A program made the translations under genes and the position numbers. A stretch of 64,000 nucleotides of DNA from NCBI RefSeq assembly GCF_050947875.1, contig NC_134568.1:206734352-206798351 (forward strand), read 5' to 3'. The notes under the pieces are model-generated. The model was not told the origin of the DNA. It saw only the letters and a program-made list of their open reading frames with translations, and made no database searches. Source of the stretch: Dermacentor variabilis (lineage: Eukaryota > Arthropoda > Arachnida > Ixodida > Ixodidae). Of this stretch, positions 1-11,993 are shown in pieces. Each line of letters begins with the position of its first letter. The first letter of the stretch is position 1.

Positions 1-1328
1 AGGTACTGACAGCAGCAGAAGCGAAACGCCGGTGTTGCAGTGACTACATGGTGCCACAGAGCCACTGCGCTGCGATCACTTTGGCGGCAGTAAAAGTATA
101 GGCAAGCTCCAAATTTGTCAGACATCTCATTCCGTGCTGGAAACACTGGGGGGCAGGAAGTTTGAAAAAACGGCCACTGCCGCCCGCAATGTCTCGGTCG
201 TGGGTTCGTTATGCCAGTTGTGCATCATTCTAAGCCGTTCTGTACATTTATACTGGATATTAACTGGAGTAATTTAGCTGTGCTGATGCTGTTTGCCGTG
301 AGTTTTGCATCTGTGCTTCGTGACATCGGCTGTATTGCGTGTTTTCGCCGACGGCTTACTACCACAATGGCGGGATCTGCGTTCGCCGCTTTCGTGTCTT
401 GGTGCGTCTTTGTACGTCGCACGTTCGGATAACACTTTTTCCGATAAGTGAAATACATTGCACTTCGTTTTTCGTCAACAATGTTAATATTTTTTAGGTG
501 TTACCCGCGACAATTCTTGATGGATGGGCTCTTCTGCCCTGCGGATTTTCGTCATCTTTACTTTTATGCGAGGGTTCTGCTTGTGTTCAGCAGTTCAGCA
601 CTACCGCGCTCCACGACTTCCGCAACACCAGTCAGAACGTTTCCCTGCTTGTTAGTCTTTGTGGTTAACGTAGGACGAACCAACCGAAGGGAGTGTATTC
701 GAAGACGCGCTGGCTGTAATCCTGAACGAGACTGAACTCGGCCTATTTTGTGTCCTTTTGTCCTTGCATGGATTACAGCGTTGCGCGCGCGCGCGTGTGT
801 CAGTGACTATGCAGCTTGTAGCGTTCTCACTTTATAGCAAAACAAAAATATAACTACAATGTTTACATTATCTGTACAATTCCAATGGCAATCGTCTGCT
901 TATGTACAAATTTCACTTGTGTTTTGTTGTAAATAAGCAGCAAAACTTTTAGCCTAGTAAGTGCTTCATCTGGGAGTGCAATCACGACTACTTGGCATTC
1001 ATTAATGAATGACTGTGACTGGGTCACCTCATTTGTAATTGCAAATCTGTCTTTCAACTGACTTGATGCTCTCTTATTTGGTTCCTTTCACTCCATAGAC
1101 GGCTGGACATTCTTCTTGTACCTTGGCGCTAGCTGGATGACGGGACCTCATCATGATCAGGGTAAGCCAATTAACTGCACACTCTCTGGTCCTCCCAGTG
1201 CTTTGTATATGGGTTAAGGCTAGGGAGCGCTTCGTGGTAAAATAGCTAGTTGGTGTCTCACAAACGGGCATTCTTTTGCACTGGTCCCTTATAAGCTGCC
1301 ACTATTATAACCAATTTCTCAGTGCCAG
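1..1328. other. Unassigned DNA, no recognisable gene
   Basis: I see no domain, repeat family or exon-like structure here. Short open frames on both strands have no recognisable motif. A small GC/GT alternating run lies near 780-800. Confidence 0.5.
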
Positions 1329-1573
1329 TGTACACCCTTGCAATTTTTTAACAATAACATGCGAGCGTCGACGGTAAGGCGTGTCCGCGGTCTTGCAGTG
1401 GCCAGGGACGGCGGGATTGGCAACTTTACGTGCGGTCGTGCAAGGCGAATTCTAGTTCGAATGTGTACTGCTGCACTGTTCGCTTCAGGAGTGCCCCTCA
1501 CCGCTGCAAAGCCACTGACACGTCGTGTGGTCGGCGCTCGCGCGTTATTGTTAAAAAATTGCAAGGGTGTACA
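1329..1573. repeat. Foldback MITE, 245 bp, with 29-bp perfect terminal inverted repeats
   Basis: The left end begins TGTACACCCTTGCAATTTTT and the right end is its exact reverse complement over 29 bases. Inner sequence is also imperfectly self-complementary, so both strands give similar short open frames beginning MQFFNNN and ending LLLKNCKGV; these are artefacts of the symmetry, not genes. No transposase is encoded, so this is a non-autonomous element. If the TA at 1331-1332 and 1570-1571 is the duplicated target, a Tc1/mariner-type origin would fit; the superfamily is not proven. Confidence 0.85.
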
Positions 1574-4181
1574 TACACAGTTCTACCAATAATTAGTTTC
1601 TTTAAGCCTTACAAAATTTGCCTAAATTAAGAACTCACAAATGAACTCTGTTGTGTCATATGAGTATTCCATACATGAGTAAAAATTTGCTACAACAGTG
1701 TACATTACACCTTGCTTCCCTAATGCACAAATGTATTCAAGCCAGTATGTGATCAGTTCTGTATTCTAAATGTTTTCTGTACGATTTAGTTTCTTTACAG
1801 GAATTTACTGTACAGCATCATCAAGCAGTCTAACTTAAGATTTATTTGTGCTGTAAAAGGTATGCTTTGCTGCTACAATTGATATGCGTGTAGAACAGGC
1901 ATGATGCTGAGGGTTCCAGCAGTTTAAAGAGGTGCTTTTAAAATTTTGTCTTAACTATAATTTTACCTGTGCTGTTTTTTGTCACCTATTTCAATAATAT
2001 CATTGGAGGTGTTATCAGAATTTAGCAAGTTATTTGCCCTGGCCTGTTAGCCAGACATATTTGACTTTTCACTAGGTGGGCAATTATTCAGCATGGACCA
2101 TTACTTCAATACACCTTTTTGTGTGCAGTGGCTTCTCAATTGCGGGTCAACTTAGATGCTCAGAATTACCTGAGGCTATAGATGCACTTATAAATTTGCT
2201 ACCTATATGAATCACTTTGCACTTTCTCGCGCAAACAGCATATTAACACTTCCAAGACTGTGGGCAATGTTATCGTTTGATCACATCATGAAATACTTTC
2301 AATGTTGTATGACGCATCATCCAAGATGATGCATCATTTGTGGGAGGGATTGCCCTAAGCCAATTATGGTCCCATGAAAATATGTCAACAAAAGTGATTG
2401 ATCCAGCTAGGAGTGTTGCTTTGGAACACTATCACTAGTCCTCCTTTGCATGCTACCTGCTTACTCTGTACTGTGTGATGTTTAAGTTTGAAACAGCTAG
2501 GCAGTGCAAAATGCCAAACTTGCTTTTAGTTTAACAATATAAAACGCTATTTAACTTTTTAATTAAGTTAGTAAATCATTTACCTGCAGGGTGTATTACT
2601 GTTTTAAACTGATTATATTTTGCAGGAAGCTTCTCAGACTTGTTTGACAAGTTGATGAGTAGCTTTTTAGCCACAAAACACCACATATTAATTTCAAGGC
2701 TGACTTTGACTCAGCTCTGGAATTTAATAACTATATTCCATGAAATATACTAGTCATTTTAAACATTGTCACATACATACATACCTTAAGATACCCGTAA
2801 TTTAAGAGAAAGGAGTGCTTAAATTTATTTTTAATGTGAGCCAGACTTCTTACTTAGCACATATTGCTAATTGAAGTTCCAATTTCAACATTCCCATTTC
2901 CTCCCTCGCCTTTTTTCCCTCTTCTGTGCAGGTATTGCTTGCCTATGTCTACAAGAACCTTCACGCGTAGCCTGTGACAGCAAGCTTTTGTGGGCAGCCA
3001 GTGCTCTCCTACGAAGGCTGGCCTGCTCTGGCAGCGGCGGCAATCATCTTCAAGATTTATCCATGCTCACCTTTGCTGCTATTTGTCACTCTTGTTAATT
3101 ACACTTTCTGCATCTTTTCTAATTTATTAGGTAATAAAGTATGACTATGTGACATGGTGTGAAGTAGATGTCTTGCTGCATTTTCGCTTGCAATCATCTT
3201 TTATGCATGAAAAAAACTAATCATACAGTGTATGAAAGAAATAACAGCATATTATGATTTATCTTTCAGTTCTGGTAACATGCAACGTGCAAAGAATTCG
3301 CTAATGGATGGTGTATCGAAGAACTGGCCATTATTTCTGCGTGATGCTGTACAAGCATGTGGCGTTACAAGCATCTGACGAGGGGCACCCACAAAGTAAG
3401 TTACAATTTACTTTTAAATGAAGCGTGGACATCAGAAAAAAATATTTATATTGCCAGTTAGAGTGGTTCGCAGATGTTTTTCCAGATGTGTACTATCCTT
3501 TATTTCTTATCAACTCATTGCAGCACAGCGTTCTGTTTCGTATACTGATGTCAGGCTATTGTGCCCCTTGTAGCTGAAACCATGTAATTTTTACCTGAAC
3601 TGCAGCATCACTGACAAAATGTTTCCCTGCTAGAAACTATTTCAATTTGCTGGAGACCCAGCAGGGAAAAGTTTTGTCAATAATGACGTGTTTCATGCAG
3701 AGATGTTCTTGTTTAGGTAAATGGGCATGCTATCAATGGGCAGAACATTGGCATGGTATCAGCATACAATACAGATCTTGTTTTATTTGTAAAATAATTC
3801 TGACAGGCGGCATTCAATTGTTTGGTCTAAGTAAAAGCACTAATTGACCAATGAGGCTCTACTACACTATTCCCATGGTTCACATCTGGAAAAACTACCT
3901 GTGCATCGCTCTATCCGACAATATAAACTTTGTCCGTGCCTCATTTAAAATAAATTGTAACTGTGGGCAAACCTCGCGTTACTGTAGCAGCTGCCACAAA
4001 AATTTGAGAGTATGTCTAAACGAAGTATTCAGTTGTTCTTGTCAAGCTGTCCATTAGCCAACATTTAGCGTAACGTTAGCAGGGCTTACTGAAGTACTTC
4101 TAGACGTCCATGGCTACAAAATGTCTTGATCAAGACAGCTAATAGACTTTTGAATTAGCCGTTCAAGACATCTTTCAGACA
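1574..4181. other. AT-rich unassigned DNA
   Basis: No coding domain or known repeat recognised. The only exon-like stretch is listed separately at 2931-3140. Confidence 0.5.
2931..3140 (+). other. Possible terminal exon or non-coding RNA 3' end (weak)
   Basis: A pyrimidine-rich tract ends in a CAG acceptor-like site at about 2931, followed by about 200 bases of more balanced composition and an AATAAA signal near 3133. This is the pattern of a last exon, but the open frame has no recognisable protein motif and no upstream exon was found. It may be chance. Confidence 0.15.
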
Positions 4182-5160
4182 TCAAATAGCTGCTTGCGTG
4201 TTTCGTGGGAAGTGCGGGCCTTGGCAAATGATGCAGACTGGAGTGCATGTTGGAGTTGGCTCCTTCGGGTGTAACTCGCCGCATCTGGGGCACTTGTGTG
4301 TCCTAGGTTGGATACAGACATCCGTGTGGTGGCCTATGTTCCGGCAGTTACTGCAGGTCTCGACCGTTGGTGTATAGGGCATGCACAAATGCAGTCCTCC
4401 TCCACAAACAATTTTTCGGGGGACGATGGCTTGACCGAAGGTGATGAGTATCGAAAGTGTGAGTCCCATCCGACGAGCATCTAGTATAGTAGCGTGAGGG
4501 TTGCGGGCGATCAAGTCTGCTAGACGTTCTTTTGGCGATTATTTTCAGTATATAGGCGTTCGTAATAACTTCCCTATACTGAGCCATCAGGGGGTGCAAT
4601 ATATGCCGCCATGGCATACTCAAGTTGGTCGTAGATTATGTGCTGGAGTTGTACGAGCTTGAGAGCATAATCTTGATTCGCCGCAGGCACTATGCAAGTG
4701 TTATTGACGGGGTGAATCCGAAGTGTCAGCGTAGATGGGTCACTCAGTGCAGCGGCCTGCATGAGAGCGGTGATGAGGCAGCCTGGCTGGAGCGTCGTCA
4801 GGTCAAAGCCTCCCTGGGAGCGGAAGACGACTTTATGTTCGTTTGGGGGAAGAGCCGGCAGTTGGTTTGATCTTTTGTGCAGTTGTACGGAGCACGCGTA
4901 GCTGCGTCGAGGAGCTGTGTAGTGTAGGAGTTGTGGTGGTCGCCCGCGTATCCTGCGACTGATTCTGCGTCTCCCGACCGGCAGGATCGGCGTTTTTACC
5001 TTGGGTCGCTTTTATGGTTTCCCGGTGGTTCGCCTGGGTTCTCAGGACTTGGGTCCCGTCCCGAGGGTTATACTGGCTCGGGTCCACGTTCGTACCTTGC
5101 ACCTGAACCTCCATGCTGGCCACAGTATGGGAAGGTAGCGTCGCAAGGCGTAGCACGGCA
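4182..5160 (-). pseudogene. ORF1 (gag-like) remnant of an I/Jockey-type LINE
   Basis: On the minus strand, 4182-4514 encodes a cysteine-rich region with a CCHC knuckle (CSNCRNIGHHTDVC) followed by two partial knuckles (CPRCGELH and CIICQGPH), the arrangement of ORF1 nucleic-acid-binding proteins of I/Jockey-group LINEs. Upstream frames 4574-4762 and 4833-5156 continue the N-terminal part; the second is a low-complexity Ser/Thr/Gln-rich segment. The three pieces lie in different frames, so at least two frameshifts separate them. No ORF2 follows directly. The 5' boundary beyond 5160 is unclear. Assignment rests on the knuckle pattern and layout. Confidence 0.6.
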
Positions 5161-5928
5161 GTGGCGCAAAGGGGCCGGGTTTTCGGGCCTGGTGTCTACC
5201 CTGGGGCTCGCCCAAACCTCAAGAGGGGTCAGTATACAGAGCGCTCACCTGTATGAAGGCGTTGGTGTAGTCGTGGGCACTCGGAGGTATCAGCGATTGG
5301 GCAATTTTCGCTGTCACGGTGCGGAGCCGAAGCAAAGAGGACCCAGCGGCCAGTCCCGGGAAGAAGGCGGTCGGTGGGAAAAGGCGAGTAGGCTGCTTCC
5401 TACATGACTCCTGACAAAAGAGGTGAAGGCAACACCACCTAGACAAGTTGGTGAAGATCGCGTCGTCTCAGTGGTTGCGGAGCGCGTCGACGACACGTCC
5501 GTTCACTTCGGCCGACTGATTGGAACTCCCCCTCCGCGAGATGCCGCGACGAGCCTGCTCGCCATCAAAACGCCCTTGAAACTTTATGCTCGGATGGGGC
5601 TCCCTGGCGTCATGTGACTCCCGGGGCATGGGCGCTGCCACGAAGTCGGGTCGGAGTTCGCAATGTTCGCGCTGAAATGTCATTTCGAGCGTGAAAAAGA
5701 CATTCTAGACAAAATCCAGAATGATTTCCGGCGCCGGCGATTGTTTTTGTCGGCGGTGCATGACAGCATTAAACATCTAGGGGGGGGGGGGGACTGAAGC
5801 CCCATAAGCCCCCTCCCACCGCTGGCTACGCCCCTGCCCCTTGAGCTTCTCCCACAACAATAATCATCTGCCTTGCTTGCTTGAAAGCTCTCCGTTCGCC
5901 ACTTTCCTGTCGCTAATGCTATTGCAGC
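5161..5928. other. GC-rich unassigned stretch with a poly-G tract
   Basis: Possibly the 5' leader of the neighbouring minus-strand LINE ORF1, but no boundary is visible. A run of about 13 G lies at 5781-5793. Open frames on both strands overlap and have no recognisable domain. Confidence 0.35.
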
Positions 5929-6125
5929 GACCGTCCGTCACTTCATTGTCCCCGCCGTGGGGGTCATTGCCCCCTGCTCTTTCTTTGAACCGGAGTGGCT
6001 GCCCGACTGGAGCAGCCACTCGGCAAATCGGCAAACCTGCTTTTGCTTTTGAATAAAGCCAGTCGACACTCCGTCCTCAAGCTGTCAAAACGTGTATTCC
6101 TTCCCTCTGTCAAACCGAGCTCCCA
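5929..6125 (+). repeat. 5' LTR of Gypsy-1 (start uncertain)
   Basis: It matches 9538-9735 over about 197 bases by eye. A TG..CA unit of exactly 179 bp can be drawn in both copies (5947-6125 and 9557-9735), but similarity continues about 18 bases further upstream, so the true LTR may be longer. AATAAA lies at about 6051. Confidence 0.7.
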
Positions 6126-6249
6126 TTATCAAGTAGTAACCCAGGACATTTACGTTTTCTTTTTTTTAGCACTAGCCATGATCGACGCTGCTCCTATACT
6201 CCTGCTGACAGAGACGACGCCACGATTACGTCTCCTGTCATCGGTGCAG

Positions 6250-6800
6250 AGCTTCAGCTTCCCTGCGTTTGGCCCAAGAATCCCTGAATTTGGTTTATAC
6301 AAGTTGAGGCCCGTTATGAACTCCGGCGCATCACTTCACGGACAGCAAAGTACCTGCACGTCGTCGTCGCGCTACCATCCGACGTCGCCTATGCCATAGA
6401 CGACTTGCCAGCGGGTACGCCTTCGGCCACAGCATACGATGACCTGATACGCACGGTCTTGCAGCGTCGCGGGCCATCGCAACAGAGTAGGCTCTAACAG
6501 CTCCTCTCCGAGGAACTCGGCGACCAACGACCGTCACAACCCCTGCACCGCTTGCGTCAGTTACTGGGTGAGCACTCCGCAAACGAGAGCCAGCTTCCAA
6601 TTTTGCGCGAGGTGTTCTTGCAATGCCTCCCACATACCGCACGCATGGTACTGCAGTACCATGCGTGCCGCCATGGTGGGTTCCGACGAGTTTTGATCGG
6701 CTAGCTGCATTCGCTGACCGCATATGCGACTGCTCGTCTGCGGCACAGTTACCTATCGCCGCTGCGAGAGTCTCAGAGCCAGGAGATCGACTCTCGCGCA
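6250..6800 (+). pseudogene. Gag capsid remnant of Gypsy-1
   Basis: A broken frame contains the string LPSDVAYAIDDLPAGTPSAT near 6375-6430 followed by a Leu/Gln-rich helix region (QRLRQLLGEH-like), the capsid signature of Gag proteins in this group of arthropod Gypsy elements. At least two in-frame stops interrupt it (near 6497 and 6700) and no zinc knuckle survives. Confidence 0.65.
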
Positions 6801-6989
6801 TGAAGGAAACAGTATAGACCACCTTTACAGTGCACTGAGAAGCTGACGATGGGTGGCAACACTGGCGACCAACTTCGGCGCAACCATTCGCCTTCACAGC
6901 CTCGCAGCGCACCTAGAGACTCTCCGTACGCAGTTGTGCTGGTACCAGTGTCGCTTTCGCGAACAATCAAGTCGCTGCACCCAGTCCTG

Positions 6990-7154
6990 ATTGTGGACGG
7001 GAAACGCACCGGCCAGTCGCTAACGACGGCATGCGACATCGGCCCTCGCGAAAGGCGCCTGTTCTTCGTAGTCGACCGCATCACCGGCACCCGCATCCTC
7101 GTCGACACCGGAGCCGAGCTGTCTATCGTTCCCGTCACGGCCACAGATCGCTAA
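6990..7154 (+). pseudogene. Aspartic protease remnant of Gypsy-1
   Basis: The frame reads RLFFVVDRITGTRILVDTGAELSIVP around 7050-7130. The LVDTGAE string is the active-site loop of retropepsins; a matching second subunit is not needed because these enzymes dimerise. A stop follows at 7152-7154. Confidence 0.75.
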
Positions 7155-7437
7155 TGCGGAAAGTCCACACCCATGCTCCAAGCAGTGTACAACACTGTCA
7201 TCGCGTCGTATGGGCTCCGGTCAATGCCGCTAGGCATCGCGGTCTACGGCGCTTGCACATATGGGTGTTTGTGATCGCCGACGTCAGCTTTGTCATACTG
7301 TGAGCGGTCTTCCTCAGACATTTCAACCTAGATGTGAGTGTTCGCGATCGGCACCTGAAGGATAACCTCGCATCCTTCGACGTACTTGGCCTGCAGTCCA
7401 ACCGCACCTCATTTGTCATCCGTATACGTTTCGGCCG

Positions 7438-9090
7438 GTGTCAACGTACGACAAGATACTTGCTGGGTACCCGCAACTCACGAAGCCCCGAAACGATGCG
7501 CTGCCCATGAAACACAAGGTGACGCTTCATATCACCACCACCGGCCCACCTGTTGCCTCCCGGATACGGAGGCTCCCTGGACGGAGGTTGGAAGTCGCCC
7601 GCCGTGAGTTCGAACACATATGCTTCAACTCGGCGTTATTCGTCCTTCCTCCAGCAATTGCTCTTCCTCTACATCTGGTTCTAAAGCAGGACAGTGGCGA
7701 CTGGCGGCCTTGTCATCATCAGCAGCAGCAGCAGCAGCAGCAGGAGCAGCAGCAGCAGCAGCAGCAGCCTGTTTTATGTCCGCTGCAGGACGAAGGCCTC
7801 TCCCTGCAATCTCCAATTACCCCTGTCCTGCGCCAACCGATTCCAACTAGCACCCGCGAATTTCCTAATTTCATCGCTCCACCTAGTCTTCTGTCGTCCT
7901 CGACTGCGTTTCCCTTCTCTTGGTATCCATTCTGTAACCCGAATGGTCCAACGGTTATTTAGCCGGCGCATTACATGACCTGCCCAGCTCCATTTTTTCT
8001 CCTGATGTCACTTAGAATATCGTCTATACCCGTTTGCTCTCTGATCCAAACCGCTCTCTTTCTGTCTCTTAAAGTTATGCCTGGCAATCTTCGTTCCATC
8101 GCTCTTTGTACGGTCCTTAACTTATTTTCAAGCTTCTTTGTAAGTCTCCAAGTCTCTGCCCCATATGTCAGCACTGGTAAAATGCACTGATTGTACACCT
8201 TCCTTTTCAATGATAATGCTAAGCTTCCAGTCAGGAGCTAATAATGTCGGCCATATGCGATCCAACCCATTTTTATTATTTTATTAATTTACTTCTCATG
8301 ATCAGGGTCCCCTGTGAGTAACTGACCTAAATAAACGTACTCTTTCACAGACTCTAGAGGCCGACTGGCGATCCTGAACTCTTGTTCCTTTGCCCGGCTA
8401 TTTATCATAATCTTTGTCTTCTGCATATTAATCTTCAACCCCACTCTTACACTCTCTGTTAAGGTCCTTGTACGTGGTGATTACCGAGCATTGAATGTCC
8501 TCACTACTCTGGATCAATATCACCTACCCCACATACATGACTTCAGCGCTCGTCTCGCAGGAACCAAAATATACAGCAAGATCGATTTGATCCACCAAAT
8601 TCCTGTCGAACCCAGCGACACTCCGAAGACAGCAGTCGCCACTCCATTTGGCCTATTTGAGTTTGTTCATATGCCTGACGGTTTGAAGAATGCGGCGCAA
8701 GATTTTCAAAGGTTCATGGACGAGGTTACGCGCGGACTTCCGTTCAGTCTACAATTATACTTTCACATTCTAGTTGCAAGTCGCACAGACGAAGAGCACA
8801 AAGAGCATCTTCGCCTTCTATTTGAGCGACTGGATGAACACGGCTTGGTCCAAAAGCCCCAGAAAGGCATTTTCGGAGTTGAAGCCCTGCATTTTCCCGG
8901 CCATCGCATTTCCTCCCAAAGCATCAAGCCACTGGAATCACAGGTGCGGACAATCGACGACTTCCCCTCTCCAACCTCCTTCCGAAAGTTGGGCGAGTTT
9001 CTGGGGGCTCATAAATTTTCACAGGCGCTTCATACCAACTTGTGAGCAAGTTCTCCAGCTGCTTGCCGACCTGCTGCGTCGCGATTACAA
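7438..9090 (+). pseudogene. Reverse transcriptase remnant of Gypsy-1, split by an RTE insertion
   Basis: The N-terminal part (7438-7713) shows the linker GPPVASRIRRLPGRRLEVAR and then KQDSGDWRPC. The frame resumes at about 8475 with RALNVLTTLDQYHLPHI-like sequence and runs through YSKIDLIHQIPVEP, TPFGLFEFVHMP and the thumb. The catalytic YxDD box expected before ILVAS is destroyed: the sequence there reads LQLYFHILVAS. The gap 7714-8465 is an inserted LINE fragment. A short A-rich AAAT repeat (9089-9118) interrupts the connection to RNase H. Confidence 0.8.
7714..8465 (-). mobile_element. RTE-type LINE 3' fragment inserted in Gypsy-1 RT
   Basis: On the minus strand this encodes the RT C-terminal region of an RTE element: VYNQCILPVLTYGAETW at about 8170-8210 and EWIPREGKRSRGRQKTRWSD near 7870-7935, parallel to the C-terminal end of RTE copies A, B and C but clearly diverged. 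The 3' end carries a (CAG)n-type tail on the plus strand at 7720-7770. CCTTGT occurs at both edges (7708-7713 and 8466-8471) and is a likely target duplication, since the Gypsy frame WRPC continues after it. It is 5' truncated and coding is broken. Confidence 0.85.
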
Positions 9091-9179
9091 ATAAATAAAT
9101 AAATAAAAGAAAAAAATAACGCCTATCTTCCACTGGTCCTCGCAGCACGAACACTCCTACCCGGAAGCCAAAACGCGGT

Positions 9180-9537
9180 TGCCGACTGCAGTGTTGCTGA
9201 TTTCTCCGTCGCCCGACGCGCTAACTAACCTTATGGTAGACGCGTCGACCACGGCAGTGGGTGCAGCACTGCAGCAGCACGACGACTCAGACTGGAGGCC
9301 GCTGGGCTTTTTCTCAAAGCACGTCAAACCTGCAAAGGCTCGCTACAGCACCTCGGGAGGGAGATGTTGGCCATCTGTTGCGCTGTCAAGCATTTCCGTT
9401 TTTTTTTCTTGAAGGCTGTAGCTTTTACATTCTCACCGACCCCAAGCCGTTAACCTTCGTTTTCAAGAACAGTTCCTCATACTCCGAACGTGAGCTTCGT
9501 CAACTTTCCTTTATCTCCGATTTTTTTTTCGATATCC
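9180..9537 (+). pseudogene. RNase H remnant of Gypsy-1
   Basis: The frame shows LTNLMVDASTTAVGAAL then LGFFSKHVKPAKARYST, and in the next frame FYILTDPKPLTFVFKN, SERELRQLSFISDF. These are the standard Gypsy RNase H blocks with the catalytic D of VDAS and the D of LTD. One frameshift sits near 9355. The frame ends at DIRP, where the sequence switches to LTR. Confidence 0.8.
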
Positions 9538-9735
9538 GACCGCCCGTCAGTTAAGTTGTCCACGCCGTGGGGGTCATTGCCCCCTGCTCTTTCGTGGAAC
9601 CGAAGTGGCTGCCCGACTGAGGCGCCACCACTGCAACTCGGCAAACCTGCTTTTACTTTTGAATAAATCCAGTCGTCTCTCCGTTCTCAAGCTGTCAAAA
9701 AGCATATTCCTTGCCTCCGTCAAACTGAGCTCCCA
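9538..9735 (+). repeat. 3' LTR of Gypsy-1 (5' part probably missing)
   Basis: Partner of 5929-6125. It follows the RNase H motif without integrase or a polypurine tract. AATAAA lies near 9662. Confidence 0.7.
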
Positions 9736-10083
9736 ACACTATGTCACGCTGACGACGAGCATGTCGTTCGTGACTTGGAATCATGGAAGAAGGAAAAAGA
9801 TAGCACGGAACATACCGCAACGCGATTGAAGCCAAACATGTTTTAGTGTCCCCGCTCTGCAGGCAGAGCCACGGCAGGGCAGCTGAACAAGCGCGCACCG
9901 AATACAAACTACTGGCATAGCTTCTGGGAACCAACCGTCTCAGAAAATATCGATTCTTGCTCCACGATCTCGACGCAAGAGGTCACGTGTTGGGCCACCT
10001 GTGGCTTCACGGAGCGTTCGCTTGCCAAGGCTGGCTGCGTGACAATGCTCTCCCCTATATTTTTAATTCCTCCATGCTTGTAA
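9736..10083. other. Unassigned DNA
   Basis: No recognisable gene or repeat. Confidence 0.4.
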
Positions 10084-10599
10084 TTAAAAGGACATTAAAG
10101 CTAAACAATAAATCAGTTTAGACTAATGAAGCATTGTTTGAGAACCCTGCAGGCAGCCATTTCAACAAAATAGTTTGATTATTAGATGAGGAAATGAAGG
10201 TCCAAGTATCAGTATTTGAATTTCGCGCCGAAACCCCAGCGCCGGTACGTCAGCGTGACGTCAGGGAATCCAAAGTATGTTTTCGCATTTGGGCCGCGTT
10301 GGCTGAGTAAAGGTTCCCGAAACTTGCCATGTTTAATATTTTGTTCCTTTAGAACACAATGTAGTCAATCTGTACCGCTATATATATAGTTAGTAGGCCC
10401 TAGAAGGTGCCATCAAAAATCCAAGACGTCACAGCCCCCAGGTGCGAGAACTTATGTAGGCGTCGCCACCCGTATTTCGTTCTTGCGCTTTTTCTGGCTT
10501 ACCAAACGTCTTATCGTTGTAAGAGTTATGTTTTTGGTGTTATAGAACGGTAATTTACTGATGCAGAAGAAATAATTTTTCACTTTAGTGTCCCTTTAA
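10084..10599. repeat. TTAA-flanked MITE of about 516 bp
   Basis: The left end TTAAAAGGACATTAAAGCTA and the right end, read in reverse complement as TTAAAGGGACACTAAAGTGA, form an imperfect inverted repeat of about 20 bp. TTAA lies at both ends (10084-10087, 10596-10599), the target duplication of piggyBac-type elements. No transposase is encoded. Confidence 0.65.
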
Positions 10600-10600
10600 G

Positions 10601-10806
10601 CACCGGGCGCGCAGCGTTAAAGAAAGGAAATGCGGGCAAGATGACTTTTGTTGAGGGAGAAGATGAGCCCCAAGGTTGCAAACTTTTTAAGAGTGCCCAT
10701 TCTCAAAGAAGCTTGTACTCTATTTTATTTATCTTAATTGTCCCACAACAGTAATCGCCATCTAGCGTGCCCGCGTTTGCTTTCCTTAACGCTGCGAGCC
10801 CGGTAC
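10601..10806. repeat. Foldback repeat of about 205 bp
   Basis: The left arm CACCGGGCGCGCAGCGTTAA and onward (10601-10638) is imperfectly complementary to 10765-10805 (…TTAACGCTGCGAGCCCGGTAC). It starts immediately after the preceding MITE. No coding content. Confidence 0.6.
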
Positions 10807-10883
10807 CTTCAGGTCACGATTGAACGGTATGGCCGTTATCAACGTGTCATAGCATAGGCGGAGAGTTCTCATTTTTTCGGAGT

Positions 10884-11943
<1,060 letters not shown>

Positions 11944-11945
11944 TG

Positions 11946-11987
<42 letters not shown>

Positions 11988-11993
11988 GCCTAG

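Larger units (their letters stand above)
5929..9735 (+). mobile_element. Gypsy-1: decayed Gypsy-type LTR retrotransposon without integrase
   Basis: Two similar LTR-like segments, 5929-6125 and 9538-9735, share the GAGCTCCCA end and an AATAAA signal, and flank gag, protease, reverse transcriptase and RNase H remnants in Gypsy order on the plus strand. Frameshifts and stops are frequent. The 3' LTR follows directly on RNase H, so integrase, the polypurine tract and probably the start of the 3' LTR were lost in one deletion. An RTE LINE fragment is inserted in the RT region. No target duplication was seen at the outer ends, so the LTR starts are uncertain. Confidence 0.85.

Noticed and set aside
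1319..1592. Two small proteins starting MQFFNNN on opposite strands
   Set aside because: They are mirror products of a foldback MITE with perfect inverted ends.
4931..5407. 158-codon plus-strand open frame, Gly/Arg/Ser-rich
   Set aside because: No recognisable domain; it overlaps the antisense of a LINE ORF1 region and has the look of a GC-rich chance frame.
6331..6912. 193-codon minus-strand open frame
   Set aside because: It is antisense to the Gypsy-1 gag remnant and has an Arg/Ala-biased shadow composition.
7620..7850. Poly-Gln/Ala/Ser proteins from CAG repeats
   Set aside because: The CAG run is the simple-sequence tail of an inserted RTE fragment, not a gene.
11944..11987. Independent (ATC)n microsatellite
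   Set aside because: It directly abuts the RTE ORF end in the orientation and position of the RTE 3' tail, so it is part of that element.
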